This document shows, in pieces, positions 26,801 through 35,571 of a stretch of DNA of 64,000 nucleotides. The position numbers were made by a program, and so were the translations under genes. Below the pieces are notes generated by a model. The model made no database searches. It saw only the letters and a list, made by a program, of their open reading frames with translations, and was not told the DNA's origin. Position 1 is the first letter of the stretch. Every line of letters begins with the position of its first letter. Location of the stretch: the NCBI GenBank assembly GCA_963803155.1, contig CAWDMN010000022.1, positions 1-64,000 on the forward strand. Reading direction: 5' to 3'. This DNA is from CAWDMN01 sp963803155 (GTDB lineage Bacteria > Acidobacteriota > Terriglobia > Versatilivoradales > Versatilivoraceae).

Positions 26801-28281
26801 TGCTTGGGGAACTCCAAATTCTGTCTTTGCTGCTGATACCCTTGCTCGGGATATTCCTTTCGACATTTCGTTTTCCCGCCTCGTGGATTCTGAAATGTTG
26901 CATTGGAATCGCGGCACTGGAGGCAGCGACAGTATTCGGGTTGCTGATCAAGGTATATCAAAATGGCCGGATTTTCGCGATGTGGGGATACCTCTTCCTC
27001 GACATGCTTTCTGTGTATCATCTTTGTTTGGTGGCCGTGGTGTTTTTGCTCACCAGCATCTATGCTCTCGGTTACTTTGACTCCGGCCTTCATGGGGGCA
27101 TGCCCTCTATGCGGAAGATTCGCCGCTACGGAATGTTGTGGAATGGATTCCTGGCCAGCTTGGTGCTCGTCTTTTTAGCCGACAATCTGGGAGTGCTTTG
27201 GGTGGCGCTGGAAACCACCACGCTGGTGTCGGCCTTCCTGATCATGACGGAACGCAATCGTTATTCCATTGAAGCCATGTGGAAGTATCTATTGATTTGT
27301 TCCGTGGGAATTGCTTTTGCCTTCATGGGAATTGTTTTGTTATCCGCGGCTTCCCGAACTATTGGAGGAGCGTCTGGCCCGATTCTTTCCTGGTGCCAGC
27401 TCTCGGCGGTGGCCGGCCAGCTTGAAGGCAAAATCATGTTAGCCGCTTTTATCTTTATCCTGGTGGGATTTGGCACCAAGGCAGGCCTGGCGCCAATGCA
27501 CACCTGGTTGCCCGATGCCCATAGTCAAGCTCCGACGCCTGTTTCGGCGGCCTTTTCCGGTGTGATGTTGAATGGCGCGCTTTATGGGATTTTGCGGTTT
27601 TTACCATTAACTGAAAAAGCACTGGGAGGGGACGGACAAGCGCACCAATTGATTTTAATCTTTGGGCTGATTTCCATCATTGTAGCGGCCGCCTTCATGC
27701 CTGCCCAAGTTGATATTAAAAGATTGCTGGCCTACAGCACCGTGGAACATATGGGGATCATCGCGGTTGGCGTGGGCTTGGGCGGGGCTGGCACTTTTGC
27801 CGCTCTCTATCACGCTCTTAATCATTCGCTTTCCAAGTGTCTGGCCTTTTTCTCGGCGGGCGGCATGATTAAACATTATGGATCTCGGGAAATCAAAGAG
27901 ATCAGGGGAGCGCTGATGGCTAGCCCGCTTTGGGGTGGCGGCTTTCTGCTCTCCATCTTGATCTTGATTGGAGTGGCGCCTTTTGCCATCTTTATGAGCG
28001 AGCTGAAGGTTTTGCAGGCAGCTTTGGGCCGTTCGCAAGTCCTGGTGCTGGTTCTTTTTTTGGCGGGCTGTGCGGTGGTCTTCGTCAGCGCTTTGAACCA
28101 TGCCATGAAAATATCCATGGGCGCTCCTCCGGAGACATTATCCAGACATAAGAACCGGCGAACAGACACCGCGGTGGTCTTTGCGGTTGCTTTTATTTTG
28201 TTGGTATTGGGAATTTGGCTGCCGAAGTCTTACCAAGTCGTGTTGGAACAGGCCAGTTCCATTATTGAGAATATTCGATGA
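26800..28281 (+). CDS. hyfF: HyfF-like antiporter subunit (NuoM/N family)
   Basis: 493 residues, about 14 helices. Antiporter signature HTWLPDAHSQAPTPVSAAFSG near residue 232 and DIKRLLAYSTVEHMGIIAVG near 305. A second ion-translocating subunit of the membrane arm. The ATG overlaps the hyfE stop as TGATG; GAGGAG lies about 12 bases upstream. Ends by overlapping the next gene (ATGA). A GTG at 26797 is an alternative start. Confidence 0.92.
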   Translation: MLGELQILSLLLIPLLGIFLSTFRFPASWILKCCIGIAALEAATVFGLLIKVYQNGRIFAMWGYLFLDMLSVYHLCLVAVVFLLTSIYALGYFDSGLHGGMPSMRKIRRYGMLWNGFLASLVLVFLADNLGVLWVALETTTLVSAFLIMTERNRYSIEAMWKYLLICSVGIAFAFMGIVLLSAASRTIGGASGPILSWCQLSAVAGQLEGKIMLAAFIFILVGFGTKAGLAPMHTWLPDAHSQAPTPVSAAFSGVMLNGALYGILRFLPLTEKALGGDGQAHQLILIFGLISIIVAAAFMPAQVDIKRLLAYSTVEHMGIIAVGVGLGGAGTFAALYHALNHSLSKCLAFFSAGGMIKHYGSREIKEIRGALMASPLWGGGFLLSILILIGVAPFAIFMSELKVLQAALGRSQVLVLVLFLAGCAVVFVSALNHAMKISMGAPPETLSRHKNRRTDTAVVFAVAFILLVLGIWLPKSYQVVLEQASSIIENIR

Positions 28282-29780
28282 GCGAAGTTAAAAAAAATCT
28301 GCTGCCGAATGGCGGATCGCTTTTGCTGGCTGATGTCCCCTCAATCGGTTCGGACGGCTTTCGAGAAAAAATCATCGCTGCCGTGGCGGAAGGTTCGCGC
28401 ATCGTCGCATTGTTCGCGCATGGACAACCGCCGAGGGTTCAGCTCACCGCGTTGTTAGGCAGGGATAGAATGGGCGAGCTTGAAGTGCTGAGCTCACTTG
28501 TAGACAAGCAGTATCCAGCTCTTACTCCCGCCTGTGCTCAGGCGCATTTGTTCGAGCGGGAAATCCATGAGCAATATGCCGTGCTTCCCCAAGGACACCC
28601 ATGGCTCAAGCCGGTTCGGTTCCATCAGCCTTTTCCCGGATTTTCAGCTGAGGACTGTCCCTCCATTGGCCTGACCGATTTTTTCCGAGTGGAAGGCGAG
28701 GAAGTCCATGAAGTGGCTGTCGGGCCGGTGCACGCGGGCGTCATTGAGCCCGGTCATTTCCGGTTCCAATGCCATGGCGAAAATGTGTTTCATCTCGAGA
28801 TTTCACTCGGCTATCAGCATCGGGGGATTGAGCAGGCATTGCTCGGAGGGCCTCATCCGCGGACTCTCTATCAGATGGAAACCACAGCCGGAGATACTTC
28901 CATTGGCCACACCCTGGCCTATTGCCAATTAATCGAAGGGATGATGAATTGCGAGGTCCCTTTGCGCGCGCAGGTCTTGCGAGGCATAGCCCTGGAATTG
29001 GAACGCCTGGCCAACCACACCGGCGACTTGGGCGCTCTGGCTCAAGATGTAGGCTACTTGCCGACTTCGGCATTTTGCGGGAGGATTCGCGGAGATTTTC
29101 TCAATATGACGGCTTTGGTCTGCGGGAGCCGCTTTGGCCGGGGCTGGATTTTGCCCGGAGGATGCGGATTCGATCTGGATGATCATCTCCTCGGTCAATT
29201 GCGGCAGCGCCTGCAAAAAGCCGAAAAAGATGTAACGGTCGCCGCCAATCTGCTTTGGAAAGAACCCACGGTCCCGGTACGATTCGAACGGGTGGGGGTG
29301 TTGAAAGAGGAAGATTGCCGGGCACTGGGAATTGTGGGGGTGGCATCCCGCGCCAGTCAAGTGTTGCGGGATGTTCGTCACGACTACCCGCTGGGCGTCT
29401 ATCGGTCGTATGCCGTGCCGGTCATGACGGGAGTGATGGGAAGCGTGTACGACCGGGCCATGGTGCGCTGGCTTGAAATTCAGCAGTCCCTGGAATTTAT
29501 ATCAAACATGCTTGGCAATCTGCCCGAGGGGGAAATTCGAGTGCCGGTTCGAACTCTTCCGGGAGAACGCCTGGGTGTCTCTCTGGTGGAAGGGTGGCGT
29601 GGCGAGATTTGTCATGTGGCGATAACGGATGCCGAAGGGAAATTCCTTCGCTATAAAATTGTCGATCCCTCGTTCCACAATTGGATTGGGTTGGCGCTGG
29701 CCTTGCGCGGCATGCAGATTTCGGATTTTCCGCTGACCAACAAAAGCTTCAACTTGTCATATTGTGGACATGACTTGTAA
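28278..29780 (+). CDS. hyfG: HyfG-like large subunit (NuoC-NuoD fusion) without NiFe ligands
   Basis: 500 residues. Residues 1 to about 130 are NuoC-like (HLFEREIHEQYAVLPQGHP); the rest is NuoD/HyfG-like, with GYQHRGIEQALLGG near 180. In true group 4 hydrogenases a CxxC (CGIC) follows within about 20 residues and another CxxC ends the protein. Here the first is replaced by AGDTSIGHTLAYCQ and the end reads DFPLTNKSFNLSYCGHDL, so all four NiFe-binding cysteines in CxxC form are absent. This places it with Ehr (energy-converting hydrogenase-related) complexes or Nuo, and it should not evolve or oxidise hydrogen. Confidence 0.9.
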   Translation: MSEVKKNLLPNGGSLLLADVPSIGSDGFREKIIAAVAEGSRIVALFAHGQPPRVQLTALLGRDRMGELEVLSSLVDKQYPALTPACAQAHLFEREIHEQYAVLPQGHPWLKPVRFHQPFPGFSAEDCPSIGLTDFFRVEGEEVHEVAVGPVHAGVIEPGHFRFQCHGENVFHLEISLGYQHRGIEQALLGGPHPRTLYQMETTAGDTSIGHTLAYCQLIEGMMNCEVPLRAQVLRGIALELERLANHTGDLGALAQDVGYLPTSAFCGRIRGDFLNMTALVCGSRFGRGWILPGGCGFDLDDHLLGQLRQRLQKAEKDVTVAANLLWKEPTVPVRFERVGVLKEEDCRALGIVGVASRASQVLRDVRHDYPLGVYRSYAVPVMTGVMGSVYDRAMVRWLEIQQSLEFISNMLGNLPEGEIRVPVRTLPGERLGVSLVEGWRGEICHVAITDAEGKFLRYKIVDPSFHNWIGLALALRGMQISDFPLTNKSFNLSYCGHDL

Positions 29781-29845
29781 ATGGGAGACGGGAGACCGGA
29801 GACTGGAGACTGGAGACCGAAGACCGGAGACCGGAGGCGGGAGAC
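29781..29845. repeat. Seven-base tandem repeat inside the operon
   Basis: About nine imperfect copies of GGAGACC/T in a row directly after the hyfG stop. It separates hyfG from hyfI by 168 bases, whereas all earlier genes of the operon overlap. No open frame. Confidence 0.8.
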
Positions 29846-29948
29846 AACCTCGCTCATGTTGAGAGTTCGCATTTGAAGTCCGACATTTTGCTTGATAAGA
29901 AGGGAATGAAGAGCATTGATTCTTTTTCATTGCTAGGTGGGAGCAAGG

Positions 29949-30707
29949 ATGTTCAAGAGTTTACGGGCGCGCATTAAGCAAAAACATCGCACGATCGCTT
30001 TTCCTGAAGCAGAACGCCGATTGCCAGAGCGTTTTCGCGGATTGCCTCAAGTCGAAGCGTCGAAATGCCAGAGCCAATGCAATATTTGCCAGGAAGCTTG
30101 CCCGACGGAGGCCATTGACTTTGATGGTTCGCTCCAGATCGACCTTGGACGCTGCATCTTCTGCACGGCCTGCAGTGCGGCTTGTCCGCAAAGCGCTCTT
30201 CATTTCACTCAAGGTTACCAACTGGCCTGCCGAACCCGCCAAGGGCTGATCTTGCGTGAAAACCAAATCGACCGCGGGCCGTTGTTGGAGGCACGCCTTC
30301 GCAAGCTTTTTGGACGATCCTTGAAATTTCGCCAGGTCAGTGCCGGCGGTTGTAATGCCTGTGAAGCCGACATCAATGTGCTGAGCACCATCGTTTTTGA
30401 CATCGGACGCTTCGGCATCCAGATTGTCGCCTCTCCCCGCCATGCCGATGGATTGTTGATCACCGGGCCGGTCACTGAAAATATGCGGATTGCGCTCGAA
30501 AAAACTTATGAGGCGGTTCCCGATCCCAAGATTGTCGTGGCTGTGGGGGCCTGTGCGGTCAGCGGCGGAATGTTTCGTACTCATCCACAACAACATGGCG
30601 GCGCCGATGCCATTGTGCCGGTCGATGTCTATGTTCCCGGCTGTCCACCTCACCCTCTGACCATTTTAGAGGGGATTCTGCACTTTCTGGATAAATCCCC
30701 GCACTAG
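29949..30707 (+). CDS. hyfI: HyfI-like small subunit fused to a 2[4Fe-4S] ferredoxin
   Basis: 252 residues. The N-terminal third is a double-cluster ferredoxin: CQSQCNICQEACP (C-x3-C-x2-C-x3-CP) and CIFCTACSAACP (C-x2-C-x2-C-x3-CP). The C-terminal domain is NuoB/HyfI-like with GGCNACEADIN, GACAVSGGMF and PGCPPHP giving four cysteines for the cluster closest to the active site. So electron entry and the terminal cluster are intact although the partner large subunit lacks NiFe. It combines what are separate HyfH/A and HyfI proteins elsewhere. The ATG at 29949 follows GGGAG; a GTG at 29937 is possible. Confidence 0.9.
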   Translation: MFKSLRARIKQKHRTIAFPEAERRLPERFRGLPQVEASKCQSQCNICQEACPTEAIDFDGSLQIDLGRCIFCTACSAACPQSALHFTQGYQLACRTRQGLILRENQIDRGPLLEARLRKLFGRSLKFRQVSAGGCNACEADINVLSTIVFDIGRFGIQIVASPRHADGLLITGPVTENMRIALEKTYEAVPDPKIVVAVGACAVSGGMFRTHPQQHGGADAIVPVDVYVPGCPPHPLTILEGILHFLDKSPH

Positions 30708-30752
30708 ATTTCCATTGAGTTCCGTAACCGTTCAGGGGGGACGGAACTGAAC

Positions 30753-30880
30753 CCGGAGGCTTCATAGCCATTAGCCAGGGGTAAGGCCGCCAGGCCGCCA
30801 CCCCCGGATATAGGCAATAATAGATATGACCCCGGAAGGAGTCGCAGCTCGGCGGAAGCCTCGCCCTCCCGGCTGCCGTC
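30753..30880. repeat. Dispersed GC-rich repeat
   Basis: The segment GCCAGGGGTAAGGCCGCC with a mirrored GGCCGCCACCCCCGG can fold into a hairpin, and GGAAGCCTCGCCCTCCCGG near 30860 recurs inside the elements at 14965 and 22604. It lies between converging genes. No coding capacity. Confidence 0.4.
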
Positions 30881-30896
30881 GACTAACGAAATAGAA

Positions 30897-32978
30897 CTAC
30901 GATTGCAGAGGTTCCAGTTGGCGAAGTTTCTTTCCCAGCAACTCGCGATAACAATCCGGCAGGTCAAACGATTTGAGTATGCCGGGAAGCAAGGCGGAGA
31001 GTGGCCAGCCATAAGTTTCCGATTCGGCAATGCCAGTGTAGGAAACCAATGCCCTCTTCAAAGTAATCTGATCCACGAAATCGGACAAGAGCGCCGCAAA
31101 AGTGGCAGGCAGCGTTCCCCAACCCAACGCGGCCAGGTGAACGCCGGTGTGGCCGCAGCTCTTCAGCCATTCTAATATCGCCAGCACGTCATGGGTTTTT
31201 TGGCCGACATATGGTTCGCCGAGCATGAGGGAATGCGCCGCATAAAAATAGTCGTTGCCGTAGTCGGAGAGAAAGCTTGTCAGATCGCAGGTGTCAGGTT
31301 GCGATTCGCCGATGCCCCGAACATCGCAGGCATAAAAGGCCAGGCCGGGATCTTCAGCCAGCAATTGGCGGATGAGCGGCTCTTGGCGTATTTCGGCGTC
31401 GGCGGAATGGTGGGAGACATATAATATCGCTCGCGTAGGGCCGGGCCGGGGGCGAGACAAGCGCTCTTCATTCCTCAAACAATAGACCACGACCTGAATT
31501 CCGGGCTCGGTCTCCACCGCATAGAGACTGACATGCGGCATGGGGTACTGCCGCGAGGAAAGCGGGCGAAGAATGCGGTAGTCTGGCGCCTTCGGAGTGT
31601 CATCGATATTGAGCGCCTCCAGAAGAGCTCGCTTCAATTCAGCATTCCGCGGTTTCTTCCTCTGTTTTGCCAATTCCCGCGAACGGGCCCGCGTGAAATC
31701 GAAAACCGTGCGCGATTTTAATTCACACACTTGTCCGCGTGGGGAGCAGCAGAGCACTTCATCCTTTTCAAGAGTCAACTCCGGTTCCGTTTGAGCTTTG
31801 GAAATCCCGCTAATCCGGTTGAACCAGCGGTACATGGCTTCACGGATTTCTTTGGAGTAACCGTGCGGTTTGGGGCCGATGAACAGGGCGATATTTTCTT
31901 CCGCATCGAGCAGACGATAGATTTTTTTCAACTGGGCAAAAGCCTCCTCGGTTCCGCGGACATCGAAGAAATCCTGCTCCTGCGCGAGCAAAATAACCGG
32001 CTTGGGCGCCATGGCGGCGATGAAATCCAGATGATCCAATCCCAGCGATAACACCCGCGAAGGACATTGTTCTATGTCGGCGGGCAATTCATTTTCCAAA
32101 TTGCGGCGCAACGAAGTGACAAAACAGCTGGGAGCGGCCATGGTCCAGCGGGAATCCAATCCGCAAAGCCAGGTGGTCATGGTTCCGCCACCGGAGTTTC
32201 CCGTGATGCCGACGTGGCGCGGATCCACCTCCTCACGAGTAAACAAATAATCGAGGGCGCGGATGCCGTCCCAGGCTCGCCATGCCGCGAACATTTCTCC
32301 CACCAGCAACTGCTGATTGCCCGCATAGAGGTGCTCGCGAACGCCTGCTCCGATCCGCGATTTTAGTCGATCGTCAGGATATTGCAGCCGTTCGCCCTGG
32401 CCGATGGGATCGAAAATCAGCACTACATAACCCTGGCGGGCCAATCCTTGCGCAAAGAATTGATAGGTTTCATTGGACTTGCCGTTGTCGGAGTGGCCGC
32501 AACTGCCCACCACCGCGGGAAGCGGGAATTTGTGGTTCTTGGGCAGATAAAGGTTGGCGGTGACCAGAAAATCCGGACGGCTTTCAAAAATGATCTTTTC
32601 AATGCTGTAAATATCCCGCTCCACTTTTCCGGTGATGCGCGGATTTAGCGGAGTCTTTTCCGGAAAAGGGGCAAAGCATTTGAGAATCTTTTCGCGAACT
32701 GAGCGGACGTATGACTCTGCTTCAGCCCGGGTACTCAACGATTCTTTCTCTTTTCGGTTTTCGGCCTCCATTTTCCGCAGCCGACTGACGAAGTACTCCT
32801 GTACCATTCGAGGAAATCGATTGAGAGGCTCGAGTATGGGAGTTTCCGTTGCGGCATTGATCGGTTCCGGGACCAGCAGGGATCGATCAGCCAAAAGAAA
32901 TTGGCCGAAGGAGAATGCGGAAAGTTGCATCCAATTGCGCCTGGAAATCCGATGGGTCTGGTTTGTCTTGGAGTTCAT
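30897..32978 (-). CDS. Two-lobed alpha/beta hydrolase (acetylxylan-esterase-like), exported
   Basis: 693 residues. The N-terminus looks like a Tat-type signal (HRISRRNWMQLSAFSFGQFLL). The first hydrolase lobe (about 120-390) has the nucleophile elbow GITGNSGGGT, an aspartate in EQDFFDVRG and a histidine in GPKPHGYS, a complete Ser-Asp-His set as in acetylxylan or plant-polymer esterases. The second lobe (about 480-680) keeps the fold pattern (FYACDVRGIGESQPD) but has LAALGWGT where the nucleophile elbow should be, so the serine is missing and this lobe is probably not catalytic. Substrate unknown; carbohydrate ester is an inference. Confidence 0.8.
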   Translation of the reverse strand: MNSKTNQTHRISRRNWMQLSAFSFGQFLLADRSLLVPEPINAATETPILEPLNRFPRMVQEYFVSRLRKMEAENRKEKESLSTRAEAESYVRSVREKILKCFAPFPEKTPLNPRITGKVERDIYSIEKIIFESRPDFLVTANLYLPKNHKFPLPAVVGSCGHSDNGKSNETYQFFAQGLARQGYVVLIFDPIGQGERLQYPDDRLKSRIGAGVREHLYAGNQQLLVGEMFAAWRAWDGIRALDYLFTREEVDPRHVGITGNSGGGTMTTWLCGLDSRWTMAAPSCFVTSLRRNLENELPADIEQCPSRVLSLGLDHLDFIAAMAPKPVILLAQEQDFFDVRGTEEAFAQLKKIYRLLDAEENIALFIGPKPHGYSKEIREAMYRWFNRISGISKAQTEPELTLEKDEVLCCSPRGQVCELKSRTVFDFTRARSRELAKQRKKPRNAELKRALLEALNIDDTPKAPDYRILRPLSSRQYPMPHVSLYAVETEPGIQVVVYCLRNEERLSRPRPGPTRAILYVSHHSADAEIRQEPLIRQLLAEDPGLAFYACDVRGIGESQPDTCDLTSFLSDYGNDYFYAAHSLMLGEPYVGQKTHDVLAILEWLKSCGHTGVHLAALGWGTLPATFAALLSDFVDQITLKRALVSYTGIAESETYGWPLSALLPGILKSFDLPDCYRELLGKKLRQLEPLQS

Positions 32979-33512
32979 GGGATTATTCTTCAGAGAGAAA
33001 TTTAAAAAAATGGGGCATAGCGAATTATAGACAAATCCAGTCTGCCGGGGTAGTAAAGAGTTGCCTGGTTGGAGTCTGCCCTCGAAGCCGGAAAACTTTT
33101 TTACTCGGAAGGTGTTGGCTCGGCGACATGCCGCGCGTCAGGCTGTAAATGTGAAGGCGCCGATTCGTCAAGTTGCTCGAAATAAGGCATTCCGCGGTAA
33201 AATTTTATTTATCGGTGGTTAAATCCCCAGCCGCAGGTTAATATTTTTAAGCGTCTGCACGAAAGAAACACTGGCGTACAAAGATGTGGAAGGACAATGG
33301 TCGCAAGGAAAGACACTGAAAATATCCAGTGAAGGCGCTGCACGCATTCTCTCGTTGGTTCGATTTGTTTGTGTAGAGGAAAGTTATGCAAGGTGGAACG
33401 GGCGTTTCTGCGCGCGTTCGCTGAGCCGGCTCGACATGCAAAGCAGGGCGGAGAGAATCGCGCGAAGGGTGACTTCGTCATACTCGCGCGATCCACCGCA
33501 AAGGGAGACGAT
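32979..33512. other. Gene-free stretch before the BMC gene
   Basis: About 530 bases. The last 110 contain an inverted, diverged copy of repeat R1 (33404-33500). The rest shows no gene, hairpin or promoter that I can support. Confidence 0.5.
33404..33500 (-). repeat. Dispersed repeat R1, copy C (inverted, diverged)
   Basis: Its reverse complement contains GCGCGAGTATGACGAAGTCA followed by CCC, matching GCGCGAGTGTGACGAAGTCA in copy B (34396-34560), with GAGCCGGCTCAGCGAACGC after it. It ends about a dozen bases before the start codon of the BMC gene. Confidence 0.55.
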
Positions 33513-34142
33513 TTGAGCGAAGCGTTGGGTTTGATTGAATTACAGGGCTGGTCTCCTTCCATGGTGGTTCTGGATGCCATGGAGAAGGCGGGAAATATCC
33601 GCCTGCTGCAAGCGGAATTAAACGATTTGTATGGCGTTTGCTTGAAGATCACCGGTCCCCTGGCCGACGTCAAAGCAGCCCTGAAAGCGGGCGCAACGCT
33701 GGCTGGCGCCATGGAAGTCTCTTATGTTTGCGATTTGATTTCCTCCCCTGCAAGGGAAGGCCAGACGGCCTTTCAGGCCTGTCCGGAAAGAAATCCATTG
33801 ATTGAGCAAGAGGTGGTCCACTTTGTGGCGATCGATAACTCCAAGGAGAATGCAGTGAATCAACAGAGCGATTTTGCCATCGGTTTTATTGAGACCCAGG
33901 GCTTCACGGCGGTTATTGAGGCCATCGACACGGCCTGCAAGGCAGCCAATGTGGAGGTGCTGGGCCGGGAGAAATTAGGAGGAGGCTATATTACCGTGAT
34001 GGTTAAAGGTGATGTGGCGGCGGTCAATGCGGCCGTTGAAGCTGGAAAAGGCCGGGTGGAGGGGCTGGGAAAACTTATTGCGGCACATGTGATCCCCCGC
34101 CCGAGCCAGTCTATTCTTGGCCTCATTTCACCCAAAGCGTAG
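33513..34142 (+). CDS. Tandem bacterial microcompartment shell protein (BMC-T)
   Basis: 209 residues with two BMC domains: first about 2-82 (EALGLIELQGWSPSMVVLDA..), second about 118-205 (DFAIGFIETQGFTAVIEAID.., with VMVKGDVAAVNAAVEAG). Two fused BMC domains make a trimeric pseudohexamer, a facet tile of microcompartment shells. The start is a TTG at 33513 with GGGAG 5 bases before; the frame is open upstream into a repeat but the extra residues do not look like BMC sequence. No pentamer, single-domain BMC or compartment enzyme gene is nearby, so it is an orphan here. Confidence 0.87.
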   Translation: MSEALGLIELQGWSPSMVVLDAMEKAGNIRLLQAELNDLYGVCLKITGPLADVKAALKAGATLAGAMEVSYVCDLISSPAREGQTAFQACPERNPLIEQEVVHFVAIDNSKENAVNQQSDFAIGFIETQGFTAVIEAIDTACKAANVEVLGREKLGGGYITVMVKGDVAAVNAAVEAGKGRVEGLGKLIAAHVIPRPSQSILGLISPKA

Positions 34143-34395
34143 GAGACTTCTGCTCGAATCTTCCAGGGGCATGGCAGGATTTCGTATTTGCCGGGGGACC
34201 CATTTTTGACTATAGGGATTCCGGCTCAAAATTGTTGAGTTCGGAATATTGTGGATTTTTGTTGGATGAAATGATGCTCCCAGGTTTTTTCTTTCTCAAA
34301 TATGGGTATATTATTCAAGAAGCAGCGGTATCATGCGTTTCTTCGGCATCATTTTTGCTGTTGAAAATTCGGGCTCTGGGAGATTTTTATCATGG

Positions 34396-34604
34396 GAGCC
34401 ACTCATGCCAGCGGGGCCGGCTCAACAAGACGATGAAAACAAAGTGGGATGCGCGAGTGTGACGAAGTCACCCGTCGCGTGTCGCTTGGCCAACCTAGCT
34501 TGCTCAGCCAGCGTACACGGAGTGCCCGCTCCACCTTTGCCCAAATTTGATTTTCTGAGGAGCCGCTTATGCCAGCGCGGCTGGCTCAACAAGACAATGA
34601 AAAT
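34396..34604 (+). repeat. Dispersed repeat R1, copies B and B'
   Basis: A near-full copy (34396-34560) followed directly by the first 40 bases of a second copy (34566-34604, TTATGCCAGCGCGGCTGG). Similar to 4825-4986 at about 85% by eye. Confidence 0.7.
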
Positions 34605-34608
34605 CCCC

Positions 34609-34641
34609 AGACCTCACAGGTCTCCAAAACCTGTGAGGTCT
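34609..34641. repeat. Perfect 13-base inverted repeat
   Basis: AGACCTCACAGGT, CTCCAAA loop, ACCTGTGAGGTCT. It is located between repeat R1 and the receiver-HATPase gene, 33 bases before its ATG. It could fold in the leader of that mRNA or act as a terminator for transcripts from the BMC gene, but it lacks a T run. Confidence 0.6.
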
Positions 34642-34673
34642 CTGGCCCCGGGATTTTCTAGGGAGATGAAAAG

Positions 34674-35522
34674 ATGTCCCCTGACTCAGATGAGAAGCGA
34701 ATTTTGATGGCTGAAGGTGATCCAGCCCTGGTCCAATTGATTTATAGCTCCATCAAGGGCAGGACCGTGCTCATCGATCAAGTCGGGAGCGATCAATACC
34801 TGGGGGCTCTAGCTCGACAATCCTACGATTTGATTCTCACCGATCCCAATCAAAAAGGAAGCGACGGAGTTCAACTGCTAAAAGAAATCCGGCGGATTCG
34901 GCCAATGGCCAAAGTGATCCTCCTGATTAGCGATGGCACTGCCGCGGATATTATCGGCGCCATTCGGGAGCGCGCATTTAGCTTATTCAACCATCCCTTT
35001 GACCGGGCAAATCTGATTGGCATGATTGCCAGCGCCCTGGAAACTTCCAATTGGGAGAGCGACATTGTAGTAATCTCCGCCCGGCCCGGCTGGGTTGAAT
35101 TGCGGATCAAGCCTCAAATTGTGACGGCCGATCGCGTTTACCATTTCATGAAAGAATTGGCGGCGGACATCCCCGATTCGGTGCGCGAGAAAATTACCAC
35201 GGCTTTTCGCGAAGTGCTGTTGAACTCCCTTGAGTATGGCGCCGGTTTTGGATCGGACCTTACCGTGGAGGTCTATTGTATCCGCGGCAAGCGGGCCCTG
35301 GTTTACCGGATACATGATCCCGGCTCTGGTTTTTCTTTTCGGGAAATTCCCCATGCCGCCATATCCAATCCCCCGGACCAGCCGATTGCCCACATGCAAT
35401 ACCGAATGGAAAAAGGGTTGCGCGATGGCGGGTTCGGGATCTTGATCGCGCACGAATTGGCCGATGAGCTGCTCTTTAATGAAGCGGGAAATGAAGTGAT
35501 GATCCTGAAATACTTGGATTGA
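34674..35522 (+). CDS. Response-regulator receiver plus HATPase (RsbW-like) protein
   Basis: 282 residues. Residues about 8-125 form a receiver domain: acidic pocket near EGD, likely phospho-acceptor Asp in YDLILTDPNQ, and a K replaced by the FSLFNHPF segment at the end. Residues about 145-280 form a GHKL ATPase with N-box REVLLNSLEYG, DPGSGF and GGFGILIAHELADE. This resembles anti-sigma/serine kinases of the RsbW/SpoIIAB type rather than a histidine kinase, as no H-box is present. Its ribosome site GGGAG lies 9 bases before the ATG in a stretch (GATTTTCTAGGGAGAT) also found at the end of repeat R1 copy A. Target unknown. Confidence 0.8.
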   Translation: MSPDSDEKRILMAEGDPALVQLIYSSIKGRTVLIDQVGSDQYLGALARQSYDLILTDPNQKGSDGVQLLKEIRRIRPMAKVILLISDGTAADIIGAIRERAFSLFNHPFDRANLIGMIASALETSNWESDIVVISARPGWVELRIKPQIVTADRVYHFMKELAADIPDSVREKITTAFREVLLNSLEYGAGFGSDLTVEVYCIRGKRALVYRIHDPGSGFSFREIPHAAISNPPDQPIAHMQYRMEKGLRDGGFGILIAHELADELLFNEAGNEVMILKYLD

Positions 35523-35571
35523 TGATCAGCTGAATCACCTGGGAATGTTTGCGATCAGCCGACGGAGAGAA

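Noticed and set aside
29781..29845. Possible CRISPR array
   Set aside because: Units are seven bases with no spacers and there are no cas genes; it is a simple tandem repeat.
23263..30707. Formate hydrogenlyase or hydrogenase-4 annotation
   Set aside because: The large subunit lacks the NiFe-binding cysteines, and no formate dehydrogenase or maturation gene is present in the window.
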